From contig CAMUDN010000008.1 in NCBI GenBank assembly GCA_947087645.1, positions 6,951-70,950 on the forward strand: 64,000 nt of DNA. Direction: 5' to 3'. A model generated the notes under the pieces. It did no database searches. It was not told the DNA's origin and worked only from the letters and a program-made list of their open reading frames with translations. Below are positions 1 to 8,549 of this stretch, in pieces. Position numbers and translations under genes: made by a program. Every line of letters begins with the position of its first letter. The stretch's first letter is position 1. The stretch comes from an uncultured Bulleidia sp. (GTDB taxonomy: Bacteria; Bacillota_I; Bacilli_A; Erysipelotrichales; Erysipelotrichaceae).

Positions 1-1
1 G

Positions 2-835
2 ACGAAAAATGACTCCCAAAAAATGGATGAAGCTCTAGCTAAGTTAGCAGAAGAAGATCCAACATTCAAGACTTATACAGATGAAGAAACAGGGCAAACA
101 ATTATTGCCGGTGTTGGCGAATTACAATTAGATATCATCATGGATCGTATGAAACGTGAATTTAAAGTAGAGGCAACAGCAGGTGCACCGCAAGTTGCTT
201 ATCGTGAAACAATTCGTTCAACTGCAGAAGTGCAAGGTAAGTTTGTACGTCAGTCTGGTGGTCATGGTCAATATGGTGATGTTTGGATTCGTTTTAGCCC
301 AAACCCTGGTAAAGGCTTTGAATTTGAAGATGCTACGGTAGGTGGATCAGTACCAAAAGAATATATTAAGCCTACTCAACAAGGATTAGAAGAAGCTCTG
401 AATTCTGGCTTAATAGCTGGTTATCCGGCAGTTGATATTAAGGCGGTATTATTCGATGGATCATATCATGATGTTGACTCATCAGAGCAAGCATATAAAA
501 TAGCAGCAGCATTAGCTTTAAGAGAAGCAGCTAAGAAGTGTAATCCAGTTATTTTAGAACCAATCATGGCAGTTGATATTACAGCACCAAGTGATTATTT
601 AGGAGCTGTAATGGGCGATGTTACAAAACGTCGTGGTCAAATTCGGGAACAGGAAGAAACAGGTAATGCAATTAAAGTAAAAGCATATATTCCATTATCT
701 GAAATGTTTGGTTATGTAACGGATCTACGTTCTTTTACACAAGGTCGTGGCATTTATACAATGCAGATGGATCATTATGAAGAAGTTCCAAAGAGTATTT
801 CTGAAGAAATTGTAAAAAAGAACACAAACAAATAA
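2..835 (+). CDS. fusA: Elongation factor G, C-terminal part (5'-truncated by window edge)
   Basis: This is the C-terminal part (about 277 residues) of the ribosomal translocase EF-G, a GTPase that moves tRNA and mRNA through the ribosome. The frame is open from base 2, and the residues before the first ATG at 23 (TKNDSQK) belong to the protein, so the true start lies outside the window. The visible part covers the end of domain III, domain IV (the segment with GGHGQYGDVWI) and domain V (ending in the FGYVTDLRSFTQGRG region), all closely matching bacterial EF-G. It is followed 85 bases later by tuf, the normal str-operon order, although rpsL and rpsG cannot be seen. Full-length EF-G is about 690 residues. 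Identity is secure. Confidence 0.97.
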   Translation, partial: TKNDSQKMDEALAKLAEEDPTFKTYTDEETGQTIIAGVGELQLDIIMDRMKREFKVEATAGAPQVAYRETIRSTAEVQGKFVRQSGGHGQYGDVWIRFSPNPGKGFEFEDATVGGSVPKEYIKPTQQGLEEALNSGLIAGYPAVDIKAVLFDGSYHDVDSSEQAYKIAAALALREAAKKCNPVILEPIMAVDITAPSDYLGAVMGDVTKRRGQIREQEETGNAIKVKAYIPLSEMFGYVTDLRSFTQGRGIYTMQMDHYEEVPKSISEEIVKKNTNK

Positions 836-920
836 AACTTGAAATTATTGCATAAACAAGTTACTTACTATAAAATTAGAATAGACTGTAAAAGTATAAA
901 ATATTAGGAGGAAAAATATT

Positions 921-2114
921 ATGGCAAAGGAACATTTTGACCGGTCGTTGGAACATGTTAATGTTGGTACTATTGGTCACGTTGATCATGGTAAAACAAC
1001 ATTGACAGCAGCAATTACAAAGTATTTAGCTGAGCATCCAGAAGCAGGTAAGGCTACTTTTGAAGCTTATGATAAGATTGATGGAGCACCAGAAGAAAAA
1101 GCTCGTGGTATTACGATTAACTCAGCACATGTAGAGTATCAAACAAAGGTTCGTCACTATGCTCACGTTGACTGTCCAGGTCACGCTGACTATGTTAAGA
1201 ACATGATTACTGGGGCAGCTCAGATGGATGGTGCTATCTTAGTAGTTGCAGCAACAGACGGGCCAATGCCTCAAACACGTGAACATATCTTGTTAGGTCG
1301 TCAGGTAGGTATTCCTAAGATCGTTGTTTTCTTAAATAAATGTGATATGGTTGATGATCCTGAATTAATTGATTTAGTAGAAATGGAAGTTCGTGAGCTT
1401 CTAACTGAGTATGGATATGATGGAGATAATGCTCCAGTAATCCGTGGTTCAGCATATCAAGCTTTACAAGGTGATGAAAAATGGACACCTGCAATTAAAG
1501 AATTATTAGATGCAGTTGATACATATATTCCAGCTCCTGCACATGAATTTGATAAACCTTTCTTAATGGCAGTAGAAGATGTATTTACAATTACAGGTCG
1601 TGGTACAGTAGCTACTGGACGTGTTGAACGTGGTAAATTAAACCTAAACGATGAAGTAGAAATTGTTGGTCTTCATGATACACGTAAGACAGTTGTAACA
1701 GGAATTGAAATGTTCCGCAAGATGCTTGATTTTGCTCAAGCTGGTGATAATATCGGTGCTTTATTACGTGGTATTAACCGTGATCAAATTGAACGTGGTC
1801 AAGTATTGGCTAAACCTGGTTCAGTTACACCTCATACTGAATTTAAAGCTCAGGTATATGTATTGACTAAAGAAGAAGGTGGACGTCATACGCCATTTGT
1901 TTCTAATTATCGTCCTCAGTTCTACTTCCGTACAACTGATGTAACAGGTGTTATTACATTGCCTGCAGGAACAGATTTATGTATGCCTGGTGATAATGTA
2001 CAAATGACAGTAACTTTATTAGCTCCTATTGCAATTGAGCAAGGAACACGTTTCTCTATTCGTGAAGGTGGACGTACAGTCGGATCTGGTTCTATTACAG
2101 AAATTGTTAAGTAA
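921..2114 (+). CDS. tuf: Elongation factor Tu
   Basis: EF-Tu (397 residues, normal length) carries aminoacyl-tRNA to the ribosomal A site in the cytoplasm. The GTPase motifs are intact: G1 GHVDHGKT (residues 19-26), the switch-I segment RGITIN, G3 DCPGH and G4 NKCD. Domains 2 and 3 follow, ending in the conserved GGRTVGSGSITEI. The start is fixed by AGGAGG about 10 bases upstream of the ATG. It follows fusA by 85 bases and is probably co-transcribed with it. A bidirectional hairpin closes the transcription unit just past the stop. Codon use is the smooth, highly expressed type seen in such genes. Confidence 0.99.
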   Translation: MAKEHFDRSLEHVNVGTIGHVDHGKTTLTAAITKYLAEHPEAGKATFEAYDKIDGAPEEKARGITINSAHVEYQTKVRHYAHVDCPGHADYVKNMITGAAQMDGAILVVAATDGPMPQTREHILLGRQVGIPKIVVFLNKCDMVDDPELIDLVEMEVRELLTEYGYDGDNAPVIRGSAYQALQGDEKWTPAIKELLDAVDTYIPAPAHEFDKPFLMAVEDVFTITGRGTVATGRVERGKLNLNDEVEIVGLHDTRKTVVTGIEMFRKMLDFAQAGDNIGALLRGINRDQIERGQVLAKPGSVTPHTEFKAQVYVLTKEEGGRHTPFVSNYRPQFYFRTTDVTGVITLPAGTDLCMPGDNVQMTVTLLAPIAIEQGTRFSIREGGRTVGSGSITEIVK

Positions 2115-2135
2115 TAATAAATGATTTAATAAATA

Positions 2136-2165
2136 AAAAGTTGAATTCATTTGAATTCAACTTTT
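2136..2165. terminator. Bidirectional terminator between tuf and a convergent gene
   Basis: A 14-bp perfect inverted repeat (AAAAGTTGAATTCA and TGAATTCAACTTTT) with a 2-base centre, flanked by A- and T-runs so that it can work on both strands. It ends tuf on the plus strand and the convergent membrane-protein gene on the minus strand, whose stop codon (2157-2159) lies inside the right arm. Confidence 0.85.
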
Positions 2166-2690
2166 ATTTTTGATTTGGACAAAGAAAGAAATAAGATATT
2201 GAATACCTCTATATAGAGCTAAAATCATTAGTAATACTTCACCTGCAATAATAAACGTAGCAGCATTTTGGATAATACCATGAATAACCAGCAAGATGCC
2301 AAAACAGATATATGCTAAGCCAAGTAAAAGACAATCCCATTTTCTTTTTTGCTGGGCTAATCCACGCATAAATGTAACTTTATTTTTCGGCTTAAAATGA
2401 GGAAATTGAGTTAGAGAAGCAAGCCAATACTTGCGATATCTGTACTCAATAACCAAACCAAAAGCTAAAGCAATGACAACAGCTAAAATAATGATATTAG
2501 TAAAAGAATATACTAAAGCTCCAATAGCGATAGCCAGAGGCCAACGATTATGGAAAAAATTAAATTTTTGATAATCGTCATCTTTAACTAAATAGCCAAT
2601 TTTACTGATTGGATCAAGCAAGATTTTTTGATTATCATCATTTAGATAAACGTTATATCCGGCAATAAGATTTCTTGTTTTTTTATTCAT
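2157..2690 (-). CDS. Hypothetical membrane protein (four predicted TM segments)
   Basis: A 177-residue protein of unknown function. It has a short hydrophilic N-terminus, then two closely spaced hydrophobic segments (about residues 50-85), a basic loop (HFKPKNK..RGLAQQKRKW) and two more hydrophobic segments (about 120-170). That gives four likely membrane helices with positive loops on the cytoplasmic side. I recognise no family motif. The gene starts 8 bases downstream of nagA on the same strand and probably shares its transcript, but nothing visible ties it functionally to amino-sugar metabolism. Transcription ends at the bidirectional hairpin it shares with tuf. Confidence 0.7.
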   Translation of the reverse strand: MNKKTRNLIAGYNVYLNDDNQKILLDPISKIGYLVKDDDYQKFNFFHNRWPLAIAIGALVYSFTNIIILAVVIALAFGLVIEYRYRKYWLASLTQFPHFKPKNKVTFMRGLAQQKRKWDCLLLGLAYICFGILLVIHGIIQNAATFIIAGEVLLMILALYRGIQYLISFFVQIKNKS

Positions 2691-2698
2691 AAATAATA

Positions 2699-3844
2699 CT
2701 ATTGTTTAATACCTTTACAATAAGTATCTACTACACTATAGTCATCAGCTAAGACAACAATATCTGCATCATAACCAGCAACTATTTTACCAAGATGATC
2801 ATTCATACCTAATAAAGTTGCGGGATTAAGCGTACAGCTATTTAAGGCAGTTGCAAAAGGTACTTCAGCTTCTTCTACAAGAATTCTTAATCCTTTATTG
2901 ATACTCAAAGTAGATCCTGCAATACCACCTGTTTCAGTTAGATGGGCTAATCCACGTGGATCAATTTCTACTTCATGACCACCAAATTGGAATTTAGTAC
3001 CAGTTGGTAATCCTTTAGCCATTAAAGCATCGGAAACCATTACCCCAAAATGACTACCTTTAGCTTTAAAGAATATATTTAATGCTTCAGGTGTTACATG
3101 TTGTCCATCACATATAACTTCACTATAAATATTTCTTAGACGTAACGCTGCTCCAGCAATACCATTAGCCCGATGATGGAATGGTGTTTGTCCATTAAAT
3201 GTATGGGTAATACTGGTTGCTCCATTTGCAAATGCTAAAAGAGCTTCCTCATATGTAGCACTACTATGACCAACAGATACAACAACGCCATGACTACTAG
3301 CGTATCTTGTCAAAGCATAATTAGGATCATGTTCTGGAGCAAGGGTAATCAATTTAACAAGATTACCAGATGCTTCTTGATATTGCTTAAATTCTTCAAC
3401 ACTTCCTTGAACAATAGCTTCAGGTGGTTGAGCACCTTTATATTTCATGTCAAGATATGGTCCTTCAAGGTGAGCACCAAGAATATCAGCTCCATCCCTA
3501 CCAGCAACATGGTGTTCTTTAACAGCACGAATATTTCTAACGGCTTTTTCAATTACTGGATGAAGCTCCGTGATAGTCGTTGATAAAAATCCGGTAACAC
3601 CTTCTTTAACAATTCCCTTAGCCCATTTTTTAAGACCTTCAGCTTCTGCATAATTTGTATCATAGCCATAAGCACCATGACAGTGGATGTCAATGAAGCC
3701 TGGCACAATACGTAATTGTCCATAATCATGATCACAAAATTCTGAATCGTAAGGTAGAATTTCCGATATTTTCTTATCTTCTATATGAAGCGTAGCAGGA
3801 TGGAAAGAGCCTGCTAACCAAACCTTTTTACTTTTAATATACAT
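2699..3844 (-). CDS. nagA: N-acetylhexosamine-6-phosphate deacetylase (NagA/AgaA family)
   Basis: This metal-dependent amidohydrolase (381 residues) removes the acetyl group from N-acetylglucosamine-6-phosphate or N-acetylgalactosamine-6-phosphate in the cytoplasm. Visible family motifs are IDIHCHGAYGYDTN (metal site), HLEGPYLD (catalytic-site Glu), VSVGHSSATYEEA, HTFNGQTPFHHR and VSDALMAKG with the catalytic Asp. An in-frame ATG exists at 3883, but the ATG at 3844 is chosen because an AAGGAG ribosome site sits just upstream and family members begin close to this point. It is divergent from agaS, which suggests the galactosamine branch (AgaA role), but sequence alone does not separate NagA from AgaA. 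The downstream membrane-protein gene is probably co-transcribed. Confidence 0.92.
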   Translation of the reverse strand: MYIKSKKVWLAGSFHPATLHIEDKKISEILPYDSEFCDHDYGQLRIVPGFIDIHCHGAYGYDTNYAEAEGLKKWAKGIVKEGVTGFLSTTITELHPVIEKAVRNIRAVKEHHVAGRDGADILGAHLEGPYLDMKYKGAQPPEAIVQGSVEEFKQYQEASGNLVKLITLAPEHDPNYALTRYASSHGVVVSVGHSSATYEEALLAFANGATSITHTFNGQTPFHHRANGIAGAALRLRNIYSEVICDGQHVTPEALNIFFKAKGSHFGVMVSDALMAKGLPTGTKFQFGGHEVEIDPRGLAHLTETGGIAGSTLSINKGLRILVEEAEVPFATALNSCTLNPATLLGMNDHLGKIVAGYDADIVVLADDYSVVDTYCKGIKQ

Positions 3845-3924
3845 AACTATCTCCTTTTTATTTATCTTACCATGATTATACAATGATGTTCTTTAAACAT
3901 TTGTATTTTTTCGTTGATAATTGG

Positions 3925-3970
3925 TAGTTTTCAACTAAAAATATAAGATAAATAGGCTAATTGTTATAAT
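3925..3970 (+). promoter_or_regulatory. Promoter of agaS-agaF with a short upstream dyad
   Basis: An extended -10 element, TGTTATAAT, lies at 3962-3970, about 30 bases before the agaS start; no good -35 is seen, as is usual for extended -10 promoters. About 25 bases upstream is a small dyad (TAGTT-TTC-AACTA, 3925-3937) that could bind a regulator of the divergent nagA and agaS genes. The promoter call is fair; the operator is weak. Confidence 0.55.
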
Positions 3971-4000
3971 ATAGAATAAGAAGTATAAATGGAGGTAGAT

Positions 4001-5176
4001 ATGTCACTTTTTAATTTAACAAATGATAAATTAGAAGCTTTAAAAGCTAAATTTACAGCTAAAGAGATTGCTCAGCAACCTGAAACATGGCGTAAAACAA
4101 TAAAACAAATAGATAGTATTCGTAAAGAATTAGTGAATTTTATTACTAAAACAACTAATGAAAGCGATTTTGATGTTATCTTAACAGGCGCTGGAACGAG
4201 TGAATTTGTAGGTAATAGTATATACTCTTATTTAAATCGTCAATACGATTATAAAATTAAGAGTTATGCAACAACAGATTTGACAGCTAGTCCAGAAAAT
4301 TTTGTTTCAAAGACTAAGCCAACTTTATTAGTTAGTTATGGTCGTTCAGGTGATTCACCAGAATCAATTGGGGCAATTCAATCAGTTGAAGCAGTAAATC
4401 CTCAAGTACGTCATCTTTTTATTACTTGTAATAAAGATGGAGCCCTTAGCTTAAGAGCAGCGCAAGAAGGTGAACGTTGTTTTGCAATTAATTTAACACC
4501 TGAAACTTTAGATCAAAGTTTTGCAATGACTTCGAGTTATACGAATATGTACTTGGCAACTTTATTAGCTTTTGCTAAAGATGAATATGAAACATTAAAA
4601 ACACAAGTTGAAAATACAGCTGAAGTAGTTGAACAATGGTTAGAAAAAGGATATTGTTTAGCTCAAAATATCGTAGAAGAATATCCTTTTGAAAGAATTG
4701 TTTATTTAGGAACAAATACACAAAAAGGAGTAGCACAAGAATCAGCTTTGAAAATGCTTGAATTAACAGCTGGTAAGGTTGTGACAATGTATGATACTCC
4801 GTTAGGTTTTAGACATGGTCCTAAGAGTGTTATTGATGATACAACGTTAACTGTACTTTATTTATCTGATGGTGCTTATCAAAGACAATATGAAATGGAT
4901 CTATTACGTGAAATGGCGCCTCAACGTAAAGGAAATAAAATTTTAGTTGTTTGTAATCAAGCCGAGCCAAAAGCGAAAGAGTTAGCGGACTGGTACTATT
5001 GCTTTAACGGTACGGCTAAAGATAATGTGGTTAATGGTTTAGCTTATATTACAATTGCCCAAGTTATTGCTTTATTTAAGTCTTTATCTGTGAAGATTAC
5101 ACCAGATGATCCATGTCCAACAGGAGAAGTTAATCGAGTTGTAAAAGGTGTTATACTATATCCATATAGTAGATAG
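4001..5176 (+). CDS. agaS: SIS-domain sugar isomerase, AgaS-type
   Basis: AgaS-family protein (391 residues) with two SIS (sugar isomerase) domains, the fold shared with the isomerase half of GlmS. AgaS is known as the galactosamine-6-phosphate deaminase/isomerase that yields tagatose-6-phosphate. The first SIS domain shows GAGTSEFVGNSI and the phosphate-binding SYGRSGDSPES; the second shows QESALKMLELTAGKV and FRHGPKSV. The start at 4001 is preferred over the in-frame ATG at 3989, because the GGAGG ribosome site (3991-3995) overlaps the earlier codon and is correctly spaced for the later one. It lies 9 bases before agaF and opposite nagA, so deacetylation and isomerisation are encoded back to back. 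Confidence 0.9.
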   Translation: MSLFNLTNDKLEALKAKFTAKEIAQQPETWRKTIKQIDSIRKELVNFITKTTNESDFDVILTGAGTSEFVGNSIYSYLNRQYDYKIKSYATTDLTASPENFVSKTKPTLLVSYGRSGDSPESIGAIQSVEAVNPQVRHLFITCNKDGALSLRAAQEGERCFAINLTPETLDQSFAMTSSYTNMYLATLLAFAKDEYETLKTQVENTAEVVEQWLEKGYCLAQNIVEEYPFERIVYLGTNTQKGVAQESALKMLELTAGKVVTMYDTPLGFRHGPKSVIDDTTLTVLYLSDGAYQRQYEMDLLREMAPQRKGNKILVVCNQAEPKAKELADWYYCFNGTAKDNVVNGLAYITIAQVIALFKSLSVKITPDDPCPTGEVNRVVKGVILYPYSR

Positions 5177-5185
5177 GAGAAAAAA

Positions 5186-5620
5186 ATGATTGGAATGATT
5201 CTTAGTGGCCACGGGCATTTTGCTACCGGCTTAACTTCTTCAGTAGAATTAATTGCAGGTATGCCTGAGTTATATGTGCCAGTTGATTTTGAAAAGACAG
5301 ATAGTACAGAAGACTTACAAAAAAAGTTAGAAGCTGCCTTAGATAAATTAAAAGAGTGTGATAGTATTTTGATTTTGACAGATTTATTAGGTGGATCACC
5401 TTTTAAAGTGGCAGTTGAATTAAGTGTTGCTCATTCTGAAAAACCAATTCGTGTTTTATCAGGAACAAATTTAGGAATGATTATTGAAGGTAATTTAACA
5501 CGCCAATTTGCAGATGATATAGATACTTTTGCAGATCAATTAGTGCAAACAGGTCATAGTCAAACAACTAAATTTGTGATGAGTAATCACAAAGAAGAAA
5601 CATCTGAAGATGGTATTTAA
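5186..5620 (+). CDS. agaF: PTS EIIA component, mannose family (AgaF-like)
   Basis: A 144-residue EIIA of the mannose/fructose/sorbose PTS family. The phospho-accepting His is in the N-terminal motif SGHGHFATGL, and the TDLLGGSPF motif near residue 67-75 is characteristic of this family. It relays phosphate from HPr (ptsH is encoded at 57.5 kb) to EIIB. Its EIIB, EIIC and EIID partners are most probably the three genes at 7.2-9.5 kb, separated from it by a divergent AraC-type regulator gene. Close linkage to agaS supports a galactosamine or N-acetylgalactosamine substrate. A hairpin terminator directly follows. Confidence 0.9.
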   Translation: MIGMILSGHGHFATGLTSSVELIAGMPELYVPVDFEKTDSTEDLQKKLEAALDKLKECDSILILTDLLGGSPFKVAVELSVAHSEKPIRVLSGTNLGMIIEGNLTRQFADDIDTFADQLVQTGHSQTTKFVMSNHKEETSEDGI

Positions 5621-5645
5621 AAAGAAGCAATTGCTTCTTTTTTTG
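5619..5645 (+). terminator. Terminator of agaS-agaF
   Basis: A perfect palindromic stem, AAAAGAAGCAA/TTGCTTCTTTT, followed by further T residues. It begins at the agaF stop codon and also lies just beyond the end of the convergent AraC-type gene, so it probably serves both strands. Confidence 0.8.
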
Positions 5646-5650
5646 TGCAT

Positions 5651-6811
5651 TTAAAGTAGATCATAAATTTTTTTAGCATATTCACTAGGGGTAATATGAA
5701 AACGATGGGTAAACTTACGTGAAAAATAATGAATTGAATTAAAACCTAAAAGACTGGCAACTTGCGTTACAGAATATTTTCCATCTCTAATTAACAAACG
5801 TGATAACTTTAATTTTTCATTATTGATATATGCTTTAGGAGTAATTTTCATATGACTTTTAAATAAATTTTGTAAAGTACTACGTGAAATAGCAAAGTGT
5901 TCACATAAATGATCAATAGGCAGTGAATTATATAAATGTTGATTTATATATTGGACAATTTCATCCAATAAGCTATCTTCATAATTTTGATTAACTGGTG
6001 ATATGTTTTTAGAAGAAGAGGGATCAATATGGCTTTGAATTTTGACTAAGAATGATTCTAGGCTTGTAATTAATAAGTCATTTTGGTATTTATTTTCCAG
6101 TTCACTATAATTAACAAATTGTTGGATAAGATAAATTTCTTCACGACTACAATGAAAAACTTGATTGATTAGTGCATTTTTATCAATTCCTTTTATTTCA
6201 AATACACATGTTAAATAAGAACAGGGATGATCTGATGTTATCTCTTGAGTATGAAATTGCCCTGGTCCATAAAAAAGACAATCATTAACTTTGAGATTAA
6301 ATATTTGCCCATCAACTTCTGTTTCCAGTTCACCTTGATCAACAAAAGTTAGTTCAAAATATGGATGTACTTCGCCTTTAAATTGATAATGAGGACTTTT
6401 AACTACGTAATAGTATGCTAGTAATTCATCAATTCTAATAGAAGGTTTAATACGGTGGTACATAATTGGTTTAGATAATGTATTTTTACTAATTTTAATA
6501 TTTTGAGGAGTATATAAATTATAGACAATATAATTTCCCATTGTTACTAGAGAAAAAGCATTATTTGGATAGATACAAATACTGCGATGAAGAGCAAATG
6601 TTTCTAAATGATCAAAATCACCATTTTTAGTAATATGAATTAACGCCATACCTTCCATTGGCTCAATATATATAGGCTGAGAATATGATATTAATGTTGA
6701 TGTATTCTCATTATAAACAGTGTAGTCTTGCTTATTTAAATCATTTTTGGGTATATTTTGTACAACGAAACCATATTTTAAAAAGTTTGAACTGGTAGTT
6801 TTATTAAACAT
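5651..6811 (-). CDS. AraC-family transcriptional regulator
   Basis: A 386-residue AraC/XylS-type regulator. Around residues 140-195 is a cupin-like sensor (HPYFELTFVDQGELE followed by a GPGQFHTQE-type segment). The last ~100 residues hold two helix-turn-helix units (DHLCEHFAISRSTLQNLFK, then VTQVASLLGFNSIHYFSRKF) with the usual C-terminal TPSEYAKK. The N-terminal 130 residues are a further domain that I do not recognise. It lies between agaF and the PTS membrane genes and reads away from the latter, so the 398-bp region upstream of EIIB probably contains its target site. The effector is likely an amino sugar or its phosphate, but that is inferred from context only. Confidence 0.88.
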   Translation of the reverse strand: MFNKTTSSNFLKYGFVVQNIPKNDLNKQDYTVYNENTSTLISYSQPIYIEPMEGMALIHITKNGDFDHLETFALHRSICIYPNNAFSLVTMGNYIVYNLYTPQNIKISKNTLSKPIMYHRIKPSIRIDELLAYYYVVKSPHYQFKGEVHPYFELTFVDQGELETEVDGQIFNLKVNDCLFYGPGQFHTQEITSDHPCSYLTCVFEIKGIDKNALINQVFHCSREEIYLIQQFVNYSELENKYQNDLLITSLESFLVKIQSHIDPSSSKNISPVNQNYEDSLLDEIVQYINQHLYNSLPIDHLCEHFAISRSTLQNLFKSHMKITPKAYINNEKLKLSRLLIRDGKYSVTQVASLLGFNSIHYFSRKFTHRFHITPSEYAKKIYDLL

Positions 6812-7209
6812 GATATGTTTTCCTTTCCTTTATTGTAACTTAATTATTAATTTAAATGTTGAAATGTATACTGATTAATGATTAGTAAAAGAGAATAAAG
6901 TTAAGTAATTTATTATATATATATTATAAATATTAGAAATTATTTTAAAATAAATAAATTTATAATCACTGCTTTATGCTAACTGATATAGTCATTATAC
7001 TTGAAGTGTTAAACAATGTTTTTAAAAATATTTGTAGTATTATTATTTATAGAAAGTGATATTCCTTAAATGTATTTTTTTCATTTTTTCCAAAAAAAAC
7101 TAAAAAATATACAAATTATGTGAAAAAATGTAAAACATATTGGTAAAAAGATGATAACATACTAGTAGGAAACGCTTTCAGCGAACTACATTTTAGAAAG
7201 GATGTATAT
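6812..7209. other. Divergent regulatory region between the AraC-type gene and PTS EIIB
   Basis: About 400 bases without a gene, extremely AT-rich and with runs of A and T typical of a Firmicute control region. It contains a good cre site (7167-7180) and the EIIB ribosome site (GAAAGGATG). I did not find a convincing dyad that could be assigned to the AraC-type regulator, and no clear -35/-10 pair stands out among the A/T runs. Confidence 0.6.
7167..7180. promoter_or_regulatory. cre site (CcpA operator) before the PTS genes
   Basis: AGGAAACGCTTTCA reads on the reverse strand as TGAAAGCGTTTCCT, a full match to the CcpA consensus TGWAARCGYTWNCW. It lies 30 bases before the EIIB start, probably downstream of the promoter, where CcpA binding would block transcription when preferred sugars are present. 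Confidence 0.8.
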
Positions 7210-7686
7210 ATGCCAGATATTGTATTAACTAGAATTGACAATCGTCTAATACATGGTCAAGTAGCAACTCAATGGTCAAGCTCAATTGGGGCAAACTTAT
7301 TATTAGTTGCTAATGATGAGGTGGCTGGAGATAGCTTCCGTCAAGGTTTGATGGATATGGCTGCTCCTTCTTATGCTCAAACACGATATTGGACTTTGGA
7401 GAAGACAATTTCAACAATTCATAAGGCTTCTCCATCTCAACATATTTTCTTGATTTGTGAAACACCGCAAGATGTATTAAAGCTGGTAGAAGGTGGTGTA
7501 CCAATTAAGAAAGTCAACATTGGAAATATGCACATGGCGGAAGGTAAACGTCAGGTAGTGGGTAGTGTTGCAGTGAATGATGCAGATGTAGCTGCTTTCA
7601 AACGTTTACAAGAGCTAGGTGTTGAGCTAGAAATTCGTCGTGTACCACAAGAAGGTGCTGAAGATATCAATAAACTTTTCAAATAA
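7210..7686 (+). CDS. PTS EIIB component, mannose/sorbose/galactosamine family
   Basis: A 158-residue EIIB of the mannose family. The phosphorylated His lies in the family motif TRIDNRLIHGQVATQW (His at residue 15). The rest follows the family fold with VNIGNMHMAEGKRQV and the C-terminal VPQEGAEDI. It passes phosphate from EIIA (agaF-type gene at 5.2 kb) to the sugar crossing EIIC/EIID. It is the first gene of a three-gene operon, behind the cre site and opposite the AraC-type regulator. By context it would be AgaV or AgaB, but substrate cannot be read from sequence, so no symbol is given. Confidence 0.93.
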   Translation: MPDIVLTRIDNRLIHGQVATQWSSSIGANLLLVANDEVAGDSFRQGLMDMAAPSYAQTRYWTLEKTISTIHKASPSQHIFLICETPQDVLKLVEGGVPIKKVNIGNMHMAEGKRQVVGSVAVNDADVAAFKRLQELGVELEIRRVPQEGAEDINKLFK

Positions 7687-7760
7687 AATCAAAATTTGCA
7701 AGTGTTAAGCGTTTCTGAAGAAAGTTTTGATTAACAAAACATTATTAGGAGGATAGAAAG

Positions 7761-8549
7761 ATGGAAGTTGTATTACTTGTCATTGTTACATTCATCTTTG
7801 CAATTGACCAATTCTCCCTAACAGAGTTGTTATATCGTCCAATCGTTGCTTGTTCTATTATTGGAGCAATCTTAGGTGATCTTAAGACAGGATTAGTTGT
7901 TGGTGGAACCTATGAATTAATGATGGTCGGTAATATGCCTGTTGGAGGAGCTCAGCCACCAAATGCTGTATTAGGTGGGGTTGTTGCAATGATTTTCGCT
8001 GTTAAAGCTAGTTTATCAGTTGAAGAAGCTTTAGGTTTGGCTATGATTTTCTCTGTATTTGGTCAATATGTTGTTGTTTTGACATTTACAATCATGTCTT
8101 ACTTAATGAAAACTGCTGATAAGGCAGCAGAGAATGCTAACCCAAGAGGAATTACAAATGTTACTTTAGTGTCAATGACTATTTTAGGCTTGTTATTTGC
8201 TGCTTTATCCGTTGTTGCTTATTATGGTGGTAGTGCTGCCGGTGCAACATTGACATCATTCAAAGAACATTATTCATGGATTATGGCAGGTCTTGGTGCT
8301 GCCGGCGGTATGATGCGTTATGTTGGTTTTGCCGTATTATTAAAGATTATGTTAGCTGGTGACATGTGGGGTATTTACTTTGCTGGTTTTGCAGCAGCAG
8401 CCATCTTAGGTAATATTGAAGCAACTTCAGGTGCAACATTATTGTTAGCTGCATTTATTGGTTTTGCCGTTGCTTTATATGATTATAATATAAATGTTAA
8501 GTTGAAGAATCTCGGATCAACTAATGGAGGTGAATCAGATGGAATCTAA
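7761..8549 (+). CDS. PTS EIIC component, mannose family
   Basis: A 262-residue integral membrane subunit of a mannose-family PTS permease. It has several hydrophobic helices, begins with a membrane-inserting segment (FIFAIDQFSLTELLYRP), and shows the family motif GGTYELMMVGNMPVGGAQPPN near residues 50-70. Together with EIID it forms the sugar channel. An AGGAGG site precedes the ATG by a normal distance, and the 3' end overlaps the start of EIID by 11 bases, so translation of the two is coupled. It corresponds to the AgaW-type subunit if the substrate is N-acetylgalactosamine. Confidence 0.92.
   Translation: MEVVLLVIVTFIFAIDQFSLTELLYRPIVACSIIGAILGDLKTGLVVGGTYELMMVGNMPVGGAQPPNAVLGGVVAMIFAVKASLSVEEALGLAMIFSVFGQYVVVLTFTIMSYLMKTADKAAENANPRGITNVTLVSMTILGLLFAALSVVAYYGGSAAGATLTSFKEHYSWIMAGLGAAGGMMRYVGFAVLLKIMLAGDMWGIYFAGFAAAAILGNIEATSGATLLLAAFIGFAVALYDYNINVKLKNLGSTNGGESDGI

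Noticed and set aside
3266..3583. Open frame opposite nagA (and similar long frames opposite or across cutC, the 20.7-kb transporter and the metal ATPase)
   Set aside because: They overlap well-supported genes on the other strand or frame, have no ribosome site and give no recognisable protein.
7702..7718. A second cre site (GTTAAGCGTTTCTG) between EIIB and EIIC
   Set aside because: It fails at both ends of the consensus (no TG at the left, no CA/CT at the right) and lies inside an operon.
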